NCBI RefSeq assembly: GCF_002975275.1
Contig: NZ_PCOQ01000009.1
Span: 62,001 to 126,000, forward strand
Direction of reading: 5' to 3'
Length of the DNA stretch: 64,000 bases
Source of the DNA: Achromobacter sp. MYb9
Lineage (GTDB): Bacteria; Pseudomonadota; Gammaproteobacteria; Burkholderiales; Burkholderiaceae_B
The position numbers and the translations under genes are program-made. Below the pieces are notes generated by a model. That model made no database searches. It saw only the letters and a program-made list of their open reading frames with translations, and was not told the DNA's origin. Shown here in pieces: positions 38,645 through 47,071 of the stretch. Each line of letters starts with the position of its first letter. Position 1 is the first letter of the stretch.

Positions 38645-39490
38645 GTGAGCCAGGGACTTGACGCGCACACCGTGACGACGGCGCCGCCCGCAGCGGTGCT
38701 GGACATCAACAATATCGAAGTCGTCTACAACAAGGCGGTGCAGGTGTTGCGCGGCCTGTCCCTGTCCGTGCCTGCGGGCAGCATCGTGGCTCTGCTGGGC
38801 AGCAACGGCGCAGGCAAGTCCACCACGTTGAAGGCGGTATCCGGGCTGCTGGATCTGGAAGATGGCGCGTTGGTGCGCGGGCATATCGTCTTCAACGGCG
38901 ACGATACCGCGGGCGCCAAACCGCAGAATCTGGTCCGTTCGGGGTTGGCCCACGTGATGGAAGGGCGACGGGTGTTCGAAGACCTGACCGTGGAAGAAAA
39001 CCTGGTGGCCGCAACCTATGCGCTGACCGGCCGGCCTGGCGCGAAAGTGGATTTTGACCTGGTCTACGGGTACTTTCCGCGCCTGTTCGAACGCCGTCGG
39101 GGCCTGGCGGGTTACCTCTCGGGCGGTGAGCAGCAGATGCTGGCCATTGGCCGGGCATTGATCGCCCAGCCCCGGCTGATGCTGCTGGACGAACCGTCGC
39201 TGGGCTTGTCGCCGATGCTGGTGGAGAGCATCTTTTCCATCATCGCCCGTATCAACGCCGAGCAAGGGGTGTCCATGCTGCTGGTGGAACAGAACGCGTC
39301 CGTGGCGCTGGCCGTGGCGCATTACGGCTACATCATGGAGACGGGCAAGGTGGTGATCGACGGCACCGCCGACAAGCTGGCGTCGGATCCGGATGTGCGC
39401 GAGTTCTACCTGGGCGTTGGCGGCACGGGCGAGGCCCGCGGGTTTCGCGATATCAAGCATTACAAGCGCCGCAAGCGCTGGCTGTCATGA
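38645..39490 (+). CDS. Liv-type ABC transporter ATP-binding protein (LivF-like)
   Basis: A 281-residue second ATPase of the importer. Walker A is GSNGAGKST, the signature is LSGGEQQM and Walker B is LMLLDEPSLGLSP. It begins with GTG at 38645, seven bases after the binding-protein stop, and its end overlaps the CoA ligase start by four bases. The long N-terminal extension before the core (about 20 residues) is mildly unusual. Confidence 0.93.
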   Translation: MSQGLDAHTVTTAPPAAVLDINNIEVVYNKAVQVLRGLSLSVPAGSIVALLGSNGAGKSTTLKAVSGLLDLEDGALVRGHIVFNGDDTAGAKPQNLVRSGLAHVMEGRRVFEDLTVEENLVAATYALTGRPGAKVDFDLVYGYFPRLFERRRGLAGYLSGGEQQMLAIGRALIAQPRLMLLDEPSLGLSPMLVESIFSIIARINAEQGVSMLLVEQNASVALAVAHYGYIMETGKVVIDGTADKLASDPDVREFYLGVGGTGEARGFRDIKHYKRRKRWLS

Positions 39491-41343
39491 AGGACAAGAC
39501 CGTGATCGCCTCTACCGGTATGCCCGCCTGGCCCGAACTGACATTGCCCCAGATGCTGCGCGAGCAGGCGCGGCGGCAGCCGTCGGCGATCGCCATCCGG
39601 CAAAAGGACTTCGGCATCTGGAAGCCGCTGACGTGGGCGGACTACTGGCAACGCGCCTGCCGGGTGGGGCTGGGCCTGCGAGCCCTGGGTTTGAGCCGGG
39701 GCGGGCGCGTGGCTATCGTGTCCGAGAACCGCGTGGAATGGCTGCTGACGCAGTTGGGCGCGGGCACCGTCGGCGGCGTGGCGGTGGGAGTCTATCCCAC
39801 CAGCCCGGCCGAAGAAATGGGCTACGTGCTGGAACATGCGGACGTGGAACTGGTGGTATGCGAGGACCAGGAGCAGACCGACAAGGTGTTGCAGGTGGCC
39901 AGCCGCTTGCCGTTGCTGCGGCGTATCGTGATCGTGGAAACCAAGGGTCTGCGCTCGTATGCGCCGGCGGACCGTCAGCGTATTGCGACCTTCGCCGAGA
40001 CCGAGGCCGACGGTGCCGGCCGGGAAGCGGCGGAGCTGCCCGCCCTGAACGCGGCGCTGGACGCGCAGGGGCTGGACGACACCGGCCTGATGATCTACAC
40101 GTCGGGTTCCACGGGCAAACCCAAAGGGGCGATGCTGAGCTACCGCAACATGCGTGGCGTGGCGCCGGGCATCGCGGACCGGCTGTCGATGGATGCGGAT
40201 AGCGTGCATCTGTCGTACTTGCCGCTGTGCCACGTGGCCGAGCAGATGCTGTCGACGTTCGTGCCGCTGTATGTGGGCTCGCAAGTGAATTTCGGCGAAT
40301 CCATTCGCACGGTGCAGGAAGACCTGCGCGAAGTGGCCCCGACCATCTTCCTGGGGGTCCCGCGCATCTGGGAAAAACTCCACGCGTCGATATCCATCAA
40401 AATGCAGGAAACCGGCCGCTTGCAGCGCTGGCTCTACCAGCGCGCGCTGGCGGCGTGCGCGCCGTTCCTGGAGAAGTCTCCGGCGCAATACACCACGGCC
40501 GAGCGCTTGACGCATGCGCTGTGGTACTGGCTGGTGCTGCGGGCCTTGCAGAACTTCGTCGGCTTGCGCCGGGCGCGCGTGGCGATGACCGGGGCGGCGC
40601 CGATCCCGCCGGACGTGGTGCGCTACTTTCGCAATTTGGGCGTGCCGCTGCTGGAGGTCTATGGGCTGACGGAATCGGCGGGCATGATTTTCGGGCAGCA
40701 TCCCGACCGCGTGAAGGTTGGCACGGTGGGCGAGCCCATCCTGGGCGTGGAATGGAAGATGGGCGAGGCCGGCGAATTGCTGGTTCGCGGCGACATGGTG
40801 TTCCAGGGCTACTACAAGCACGCCGAGGCGACGGCCGACACGGTGCGCGACGGCTGGCTGCATACGGGCGACGTGGTGGCGGAACAGGATGGCCGCGTCC
40901 GGATCGTTGACCGCTTGAAAGACATCATGATTACGGCTGGCGGCAAGAACCTGACCCCGTCAGAGATCGAAAACGCCGTTAAGGGCAGCCCTTACGTGAA
41001 GGAGTGCATCGTCATCGCCGACGGGCGCAAGTACGTGTCGGCGCTGATCCAGCTGGAGTTCGAGACGGTGGCCAAGTGGGCGGAGTCGCGCCGCATCGCG
41101 TTTACGCACTTCCGGTCGTTGGCCGAGTGCGCGCAAGTGCGCGAGCTGGTCCAGCAGGAAGTGTCGCGTGCCAACGGGGGCCTGGCTCCGGTGGCGCAGA
41201 TCAAGCGCTTCCATCTGCTGACCAAGGAATTGGACCACGACGATGGCGAGGTGACGGCGACGATGAAAGTCAGGCGCGCCAGCATCTATCGCACCTACGC
41301 AAACGAAATCGAAACGCTGTACGTTGAGGAGACGCTGGCATGA
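39487..41343 (+). CDS. Long-chain-type acyl-CoA synthetase (AMP-binding)
   Basis: A 618-residue acid:CoA ligase. Motif I is YTSGSTGKPKGA near residue 204, motif II is YGLTESAG, and the C-terminal subdomain shows DRLKDIMITAGGKNLTPSE. It is closest in form to bacterial long-chain (FAA1-like) synthetases. It would activate the acid imported by the ABC system, trapping it as a CoA thioester. Start and stop overlap the LivF-like and thiolase genes by four bases each (ATGA), indicating translational coupling. Confidence 0.93.
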   Translation: MKDKTVIASTGMPAWPELTLPQMLREQARRQPSAIAIRQKDFGIWKPLTWADYWQRACRVGLGLRALGLSRGGRVAIVSENRVEWLLTQLGAGTVGGVAVGVYPTSPAEEMGYVLEHADVELVVCEDQEQTDKVLQVASRLPLLRRIVIVETKGLRSYAPADRQRIATFAETEADGAGREAAELPALNAALDAQGLDDTGLMIYTSGSTGKPKGAMLSYRNMRGVAPGIADRLSMDADSVHLSYLPLCHVAEQMLSTFVPLYVGSQVNFGESIRTVQEDLREVAPTIFLGVPRIWEKLHASISIKMQETGRLQRWLYQRALAACAPFLEKSPAQYTTAERLTHALWYWLVLRALQNFVGLRRARVAMTGAAPIPPDVVRYFRNLGVPLLEVYGLTESAGMIFGQHPDRVKVGTVGEPILGVEWKMGEAGELLVRGDMVFQGYYKHAEATADTVRDGWLHTGDVVAEQDGRVRIVDRLKDIMITAGGKNLTPSEIENAVKGSPYVKECIVIADGRKYVSALIQLEFETVAKWAESRRIAFTHFRSLAECAQVRELVQQEVSRANGGLAPVAQIKRFHLLTKELDHDDGEVTATMKVRRASIYRTYANEIETLYVEETLA

Positions 41344-42494
41344 ACGAAGCCGTGATCGTGGAAGCGGTGCGCACGCCGTTCGGCCGCCGCGGCGGATGGT
41401 GGGCGGACACTCGGCCCGATACGCTGCTGGCCCAGACGGTGCAGGGACTGCTTGCGCGCGCCGGACTGCCGGGCGGCAAGGTCGAAGACCTGATCGCCGG
41501 CTGCGTGAGCCAGGCGGGCGAGCAGGGCGCCAACATCGGACGCCTGGCCGCGATGCTCTCGGGCCTGCCGGAAAGCGTGCCGGGCGTGGCCTTGAACCGC
41601 ATGTGCGGCTCCAGCCAGCAGGCGGTGCATTTTGGCGCGCAGGCCATTGCCGCGGGCGACATGCGGTATGTGGTGGCGGGCGGCGTCGAAAGCATGAGCC
41701 GCGTGCCGATGTTCCTGGACGTGACGTTGGGGCAGAGCGAATTTCGCGGCTTCGAATCCCTGAACCCGGCGCTGCTTGAGCGCTATCCGTTGATCCACCA
41801 GATTGAAAGCGCGGAACGCATCGCCGACCATTGGCAACTATCGCAGGCCGCGATGGACGAGTGGGCGCGCGAAAGCCATGCGCGTGCCTGGGCCGCCGCC
41901 CGCGCGGGTCTGCATGCGGAACTGCTGCCGGGCCCGCAAGAGGCCGCGCATCGGGACGAAGGCATACGCGAGGCGACCGACCCGGCGCGGATGGCGGCGA
42001 TGGCGCCCGCGATGCGTCCGGCCGGACAAGGCGGCGTGACGGCCGCCAATGCCAGCCAGCTGGCTGACGGCGCGGCGGCGGTCTTGCTGGCCGACCGCGA
42101 CATCGCGCTGTCCGACGGGCTGCGGCCGCGTGCGCGCTTCCTGGCGCGGGTGGTGGTGGGGTCGGATCCCGTGATGCAGTTGACGGGCGTGATCCCGGCC
42201 ACGCGGCTGGCGCTTGAGCGGGCCGGCCTGACGCTGGCCGACATAGACTGGGTCGAGATCAATGAAGCCTTCGCCAGCGTGGTGCTGGCCTGGCAGCGCG
42301 AACTGGGCGCCAAGCCGGCGCGGATCAACCCGTGGGGCGGCGCAATCGCGCATGGGCATCCGCTGGGGGCGACGGGCGCGGGGCTGATGGCGAAGATGCT
42401 GGCCGGCCTGGAAGCGACGGAAGGCGAATTCGGGATGCAGCTGATGTGCATCGGCCACGGCATGGCGACGGCGACCATCATCCAGAGGCTGTGA
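41340..42494 (+). CDS. Acetyl-CoA acyltransferase (thiolase)
   Basis: A 384-residue thiolase. The acylated cysteine is in LNRMCGSSQQA near residue 88; the second active-site region has NEAFA and GGAIAHGHPLGATGA, and the C-terminal catalytic cysteine lies in MCIGHGMA. It would cleave a 3-oxoacyl-CoA, the last step of beta-oxidation, for the acid activated by the neighbouring ligase. It overlaps the ligase by four bases and is seven bases before the TetR gene. Confidence 0.94.
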   Translation: MNEAVIVEAVRTPFGRRGGWWADTRPDTLLAQTVQGLLARAGLPGGKVEDLIAGCVSQAGEQGANIGRLAAMLSGLPESVPGVALNRMCGSSQQAVHFGAQAIAAGDMRYVVAGGVESMSRVPMFLDVTLGQSEFRGFESLNPALLERYPLIHQIESAERIADHWQLSQAAMDEWARESHARAWAAARAGLHAELLPGPQEAAHRDEGIREATDPARMAAMAPAMRPAGQGGVTAANASQLADGAAAVLLADRDIALSDGLRPRARFLARVVVGSDPVMQLTGVIPATRLALERAGLTLADIDWVEINEAFASVVLAWQRELGAKPARINPWGGAIAHGHPLGATGAGLMAKMLAGLEATEGEFGMQLMCIGHGMATATIIQRL

Positions 42495-42500
42495 TCGCAC

Positions 42501-43148
42501 ATGGAAAAGACAGCAGCCGCGCCGCGCGAGGAAAGCGGGGAGTCCGAACGCCGCCGCGAACTGGTGCTGACGGCGGCCCGTTTGTTCTGCAAGCACGGAT
42601 ACGAACGCACGACGGTGCGTGAGCTGGCTCGGGCCGTCGGCCTGCAATCAGGCAGCCTGTTCCATCACTTTCGCAGCAAGGAGGCGATCCTGGTGGCGGT
42701 GATGAACAACGGTATCCAGGAGGTGATCGACGACGGCGAACGGGCGCTGGCGCATTACGACGCGCCGGCGGACCGCCTGGGGGCCCTGTTCCGCGTCCAT
42801 ATGTGGAGCATGCTGCATGGCGCCGGGGGCGATGCGATGAATGCGCTGGTGTACGAGTGGCGCAGCCTGTCGGCGCCCAGCCAGTCGGCCGTGAAAGCGT
42901 TAAGCGACCGTTACGAGGCCATGTGGCAATCGGTGGTGGCGGAGGCCGTGGCGGCCGGGTTGATCAAGGGCGACGCGCGCGTCATCAAACGCTGCGTGCT
43001 GGGGGCGATGAACCTGACCGTGCAGTGGTACAAGCCGGGCGGGCGGCTGGCGCCCGCCGAGTTCATCGACGCGATGCTGCTGGCCGCCTTGCCCGGCTTG
43101 CCCGCAGGGGCCGGGACGTGGCCGGTTGAGGTCAGCCCCGGCGCTTGA
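42501..43148 (+). CDS. TetR family regulator of the acid-catabolism operon
   Basis: A 215-residue repressor. The helix-turn-helix LARAVGLQSGSLFHHFRSKEAILVAV is typical of TetR, and the C-terminal half resembles KstR2-like members that bind acyl-CoA. It is the last gene of the importer-ligase-thiolase operon, so it probably senses the CoA thioester made there and controls the divergent promoter more than 7 kb upstream, which holds a near-palindrome. Its 3' end overlaps a convergent gene by 17 bases. Confidence 0.9.
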   Translation: MEKTAAAPREESGESERRRELVLTAARLFCKHGYERTTVRELARAVGLQSGSLFHHFRSKEAILVAVMNNGIQEVIDDGERALAHYDAPADRLGALFRVHMWSMLHGAGGDAMNALVYEWRSLSAPSQSAVKALSDRYEAMWQSVVAEAVAAGLIKGDARVIKRCVLGAMNLTVQWYKPGGRLAPAEFIDAMLLAALPGLPAGAGTWPVEVSPGA

Positions 43149-43452
43149 GGAACGCGCCGACGGCGCAGGCCGTGCCCAGCGCCAGCAGCGAACCGGATAC
43201 GGGAAGCAGGAAGTCCGCTTCGCCGTGGTAGCCGCCGCCGGTGACGCCGCCCGCCACGCCACCCATCCAGAACAGGGCGGTCAGCAGCGATGCCACGACC
43301 GAGATCGCCGCAGCGATGCATAGGGCGATGAATATCGGCCGGCGTGGCCGGACGGGCGCGTAGGGGGCGCCCGGCTGGATCCGGCGGGGTTGTTTGATCC
43401 AGTAGACCAGCCCCGCCACCACCAGCAGCAGCATCAGGATCTTGAAGATCAT
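43132..43452 (-). CDS. Small membrane protein, 106 aa
   Basis: A predicted inner-membrane protein with three hydrophobic helices: MIFKILMLLLVVAGLVYWI at the start, FIALCIAAAISVVASLLTALFW in the middle and LLPVSGSLLALGTACAVGAF near the end, with a proline- and arginine-rich cytosolic linker. No family is recognised. It follows lysS by 15 bases on the same strand and may be the last gene of that operon. Confidence 0.75.
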   Translation of the reverse strand: MIFKILMLLLVVAGLVYWIKQPRRIQPGAPYAPVRPRRPIFIALCIAAAISVVASLLTALFWMGGVAGGVTGGGYHGEADFLLPVSGSLLALGTACAVGAFLKRRG

Positions 43453-43467
43453 GACGCGGCCGATGCC

Positions 43468-44991
43468 TTAGTCTTCACGGCGCAGGTGCGGGAAGAGGAT
43501 GACGTCGCGGATGCTGGGACTGTCAGTCAGCAGCATGACCAGGCGGTCGATGCCGATGCCGCAGCCGCCCGTCGGAGGCATGCCGTATTCCAGGGCGCGG
43601 ATGTAGTCCGCATCGTAGAACATGGCTTCTTCGTCGCCGGCGTCCTTGGCTTCGACTTGCGAGCGGAAGCGTTCGGCCTGGTCTTCGGGGTCGTTCAATT
43701 CCGAGAAGCCGTTGGCGATTTCGCGGCCCGTCATGAAGAGCTCGAAGCGTTCGGTGATGCCTTCGCGCGTGTCGGAGGCGCGGGCCAGCGGCGACACTTC
43801 GACCGGGTAGTCGATGATGTACGTCGGGTTCCAGAGCTTGGCTTCGGCGGTTTCTTCGAACAGCGCCAGTTGCAGCGCGCCCAGGCCGGCGCGCGACAGC
43901 ACGGGGCCGTCGGCGTCCGCGCCCAGCTTCTTCAGTTCGGCGCGCACGAAAGCGGCGTCGTCCAGTTGCGCCTGGGTGTAGCCCGGCGCGTACTTCAGGA
44001 TGGCTTCGCAGATCGTCAGGCGGTCGAACGGCTTGGACAAGTCCAGTTCGCGTTCGCCATAGGTCAGGACGGCGCTGCCGGTAGCCGAGATGGCGGCCTG
44101 GCGGATCAGTTCTTCCGTGAAGTCCATGAGCCAGCGGTATTCCGCGAAGGCTGCATAGAACTCCATCATCGTGAATTCAGGATTGTGACGCGGGCTGACG
44201 CCTTCGTTGCGGAAGTTGCGGTTGACTTCGAACACGCGTTCGAAGCCGCCGACAATCAGGCGCTTCAGGTAGAGCTCGGGCGCGATGCGCAGGTACATTT
44301 CCATGTCCAGCGCATTGTGGTGCGTCACGAAGGGCTTGGCCGCCGCGCCGCCCGGGATCGGGTGCAGCATGGGCGTTTCCACTTCAAGGAAACCGGCGTT
44401 CAGCATGAACTGGCGGATGCTGCCCACGGCCTTGCTGCGCGCTTCGAACGTGCGGCGCGTGGCGTCCGTCATGATGAGGTCGACGTAGCGCTGGCGGTAA
44501 CGCAGTTCCTGGTCGGCCACGCCGTGGAACTTGTCCGGCAGCGGGCGCAGCGACTTCGACAGCAGGCGGGCGGTGGCGGCGTGGACCGACAGTTCGCCCT
44601 TGTTGGTCTTGAAGACCGACCCTTCGATGGCGATGATGTCGCCGATGTCCCATTGCTTGAACGCGGCGTAGTTGTCTTCGCCCAGCGTGCCACGGTCCAG
44701 GTAGATCTGGATGCGGCCGGTGCTGTCTTGCAGCGTGGCGAAGCTGGCCTTGCCCATGACGCGCTTGAGCATCATGCGGCCGGCGACCTTGACGGTGACG
44801 GCGGCGGCGGCCAGCGCTTCCTGCTCTTGGCCGTCGTACTTGTCATGCAGGGCGGCGGCGCGGGCGTCCGGAACGAAATCGTTGGGATACGCGACCCCGG
44901 TTTCGCGCAGTTTGGCCAGCTTGGCGCGCCGTTCGGCGATCAAGCGGTTTTCATCCTGGGCGGGGGCCGGAGTGGTCGAGTGGTCGGTCAT
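43468..44991 (-). CDS. lysS: Lysyl-tRNA synthetase (class II)
   Basis: A 507-residue class II synthetase that charges tRNA-Lys. The N-terminal OB-fold anticodon-binding domain covers about 60-170 ([16 protein letters not shown]). Class II motif 2 is seen in [19 protein letters not shown] and motif 3 in [13 protein letters not shown]. The ATG at 44991 begins a disordered N-tail ([10 protein letters not shown]) usual in this family. prfB-lysS linkage is classic; here an SDR gene stands between them. Confidence 0.97.
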   Translation of the reverse strand: MTDHSTTPAPAQDENRLIAERRAKLAKLRETGVAYPNDFVPDARAAALHDKYDGQEQEALAAAAVTVKVAGRMMLKRVMGKASFATLQDSTGRIQIYLDRGTLGEDNYAAFKQWDIGDIIAIEGSVFKTNKGELSVHAATARLLSKSLRPLPDKFHGVADQELRYRQRYVDLIMTDATRRTFEARSKAVGSIRQFMLNAGFLEVETPMLHPIPGGAAAKPFVTHHNALDMEMYLRIAPELYLKRLIVGGFERVFEVNRNFRNEGVSPRHNPEFTMMEFYAAFAEYRWLMDFTEELIRQAAISATGSAVLTYGERELDLSKPFDRLTICEAILKYAPGYTQAQLDDAAFVRAELKKLGADADGPVLSRAGLGALQLALFEETAEAKLWNPTYIIDYPVEVSPLARASDTREGITERFELFMTGREIANGFSELNDPEDQAERFRSQVEAKDAGDEEAMFYDADYIRALEYGMPPTGGCGIGIDRLVMLLTDSPSIRDVILFPHLRRED

Positions 44992-45001
44992 GGTCGGGGG
45001 A

Positions 45002-45757
45002 TCAGTCGTAATTGCGGATGTCGTCGATTTCGGTCGTGCCGAAATCTTCGCGATCCAGATAGGCAAGAATGCGGGAGGCCACGTTGGCGGGCGAAGAGAG
45101 CTTGCCCGTGGCGTGAAAGTCCTGGAATTTGGCCAGCGCCGGGAAGCTTTCCGGGCTGCTGGAACGAATGGCCGCCTGCATGTCGGTGTCGACGATGCCG
45201 GGGGCAAGCGCGACGATGCGCGCGCCGTCGGCGCCTTGTTCCTGCTTGACCACGCGCGAGTACATGTCCAGCGCGGCTTTGGTGGCGCAGTACACGCCCC
45301 AGCCGGCGTTCGGGTTGCGGCCCGCGCCGGAGGAGATGTTCAGCACGCGGCGGTCGGCGGCAATGTCTTCGACGGCGGCCAGGAAGCGCGCGGTCAGGAG
45401 CATGACGGCGGTGACGTTCAGATTGAAAGCCGCCGTGATGGCCGCGCTGTCGATCAGCGCGTCGGTGCCGGCGACGGGGTGGACCGTGCCCGCGTTGTTG
45501 ATCAACAGATAGCGGCGGGCATCGCGCGGGAGGGTCGAGCAGATGCGTTCGGCCGCGGCTTCGGCCGCCTTCAGGTCCGAGAGGTCCACGGACAACTGTT
45601 CCAGCTGCACGTCTTGCGAGCGCGCGTAGGCGGCAAGTTCGGGGTCTTCGCGGCGGGCCAGCGTGATCAGGCGAGTGCCCGGTTTGGCCAGGCCGCGCGC
45701 CATGGCGGCGCCGATGCCGCGCGATGCGCCGGTCAGAATTGCGATGGTGTCAGACAT
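45002..45757 (-). CDS. Short-chain dehydrogenase/reductase
   Basis: A 251-residue Rossmann-fold oxidoreductase of the sepiapterin/benzil reductase-like group. Cofactor motif TGASRGIG lies near residue 9, NNAG near 90, the active-site serine in NISSGAG and the Tyr-x3-Lys as YCATK. It most likely uses NADP(H), as ARRED after strand 2 is basic. The substrate is unknown. It lies 44 bases after prfB and 10 before lysS, an unexpected insert in a translation operon. Confidence 0.92.
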   Translation of the reverse strand: MSDTIAILTGASRGIGAAMARGLAKPGTRLITLARREDPELAAYARSQDVQLEQLSVDLSDLKAAEAAAERICSTLPRDARRYLLINNAGTVHPVAGTDALIDSAAITAAFNLNVTAVMLLTARFLAAVEDIAADRRVLNISSGAGRNPNAGWGVYCATKAALDMYSRVVKQEQGADGARIVALAPGIVDTDMQAAIRSSSPESFPALAKFQDFHATGKLSSPANVASRILAYLDREDFGTTEIDDIRNYD

Positions 45758-45801
45758 TCGTGGACCTCTGGAGTGCGGTTAGCGGAAGTATCGCGACGGA
45801 C

Positions 45802-46906
45802 TTAGACGCCTTGCTTCAGGCTGGCCTGGATGAAGGGATCCAGGTCGCCATCCAGCACTTTCTGCGTGTTGGAGATTTCGACGTTCGTGCGCAGGTCCTT
45901 GATGCGGCTTTGATCCAGGACGTAGGAACGGATCTGATGGCCCCAGCCCACATCGGTCTTGGAGTCTTCCAGCTTCTGCTGTTCAGCCATGCGGTTGCGC
46001 ATTTCCAGTTCGTAGAGCTTGGACTTCAGCATCTGCATCGCTTCGGCGCGGTTGCGGTGCTGCGATCGGTCGTTCTGGCACTGCACCACGATCCCGGTGG
46101 GGATGTGGGTCAGGCGCACGGCGGAATCGGTCTTGTTGATGTGCTGGCCGCCGGCGCCGGACGCGCGGTAGGTATCCACGCGCAGGTCGGCGGGATTGAC
46201 ATCGACTTCGAACGAATCATCGACTTCGGGGTAGACGAACACGCTGGCGAACGACGTGTGGCGGCCGCCCGAAGAATCGAACGGACTCTTGCGGACCAGG
46301 CGGTGCACGCCGGTTTCGGTGCGCAGATAGCCAAAGGCGTATTCGCCTTCGATCTTGATCGTGGCGGACTTCAGGCCTGCGACTTCACCTTCGGATTCTT
46401 CCAGGATTTCAGCCTTGAAGCCCTTGCGCTCGGCGTACTTAAGGTACTGGCGCAGCAGCATCGAGGCCCAGTCCTGCGCTTCCGTGCCGCCCGCGCCTGC
46501 CTGGATGTCCACGAAGCAGTTCAAGGGGTCGGCCGGATTGGAGAACATGCGGCGGAATTCCAGGTCTTCGAGCTTTTCCTGGTAGCCGTTGGCGTCGAGT
46601 TCGATGGATTCCAGCGTGGAATCGTCGTCATCGGCCTTGGCCATTTCAAACAGTTCGTTGGCGTCGGCCAGGCCCATGCCCAGACCCGTGAGCGTTTCCA
46701 CCACGGTTTCCAGCGCTTTCTTTTCACGGCCCAGGTCTTGGGCGTGTTTGGGGTCGTTCCAGACGGCCGGGTCTTCGAGCTCGGCGTTTACGACTTGCAG
46801 GCGTTCAGCTTTGGCATCGTAGTCAAAGATACCTCCGTAGAGCCTGTTCGCGCTCCGCGTAATCGGCGAGGCGGGCTGCGAGCTGGTTCTGACGTTCGGC
46901 TTCCAT
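45802..46906 (-). CDS. prfB: Peptide chain release factor 2 (programmed +1 frameshift)
   Basis: RF2 recognises UGA and UAA stop codons. The gene is in two frames: 27 codons from ATG 46906 to CTT at 46826, an in-frame TGA (46825-46823), then after a +1 shift 340 codons to 45802, 367 residues in all. The SPF anticodon-like motif (RKSPFDSSG) and the catalytic GGQ ([10 protein letters not shown]) are intact. AGGA upstream supports the start. The frameshift lets low RF2 raise its own synthesis. It is downstream of recJ and upstream of an SDR gene and lysS. Confidence 0.97.
46822..46836 (-). promoter_or_regulatory. prfB: RF2 programmed frameshift site
   Basis: On the minus strand the message reads GGAGGTATCTTTGAC: an internal Shine-Dalgarno-like GGAGG, three bases, the slippery CTT and the TGA stop followed by C. 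This matches the spacing of the known E. coli signal. Confidence 0.95.
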
Positions 46907-47009
46907 GATGATCCTGTCCTGATGACTTTTGTGCGAAACCTGGCATTTTACCGTGGATGGCTCAACTGCGCGGGCGCGTGTTGCAAGAATGGGGACGGAT
47001 GTGTTTCCA

Positions 47010-47044
47010 GGGGTGTTCGCTCCCCTGGGGTGTTCACTTCCCCA
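47010..47044. repeat. Two-copy tandem repeat between recJ and prfB
   Basis: GGGGTGTTCGCTCCCCT (47010-47026) is followed at once by GGGGTGTTCACTTCCCCA (47027-47044). A weaker third copy may precede them (GGGGACGGATGTGTTTCC at 46991-47008). Each unit can fold as GGGG/CCCC. Function unknown. Confidence 0.55.
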
Positions 47045-47071
47045 GCGGGGCACTTCCTTTACCCGCGAGGC

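Noticed and set aside
46823-46825. In-frame stop suggesting a broken prfB pseudogene
   Set aside because: It is the known programmed frameshift signal, with the correct spacing and intact downstream protein.
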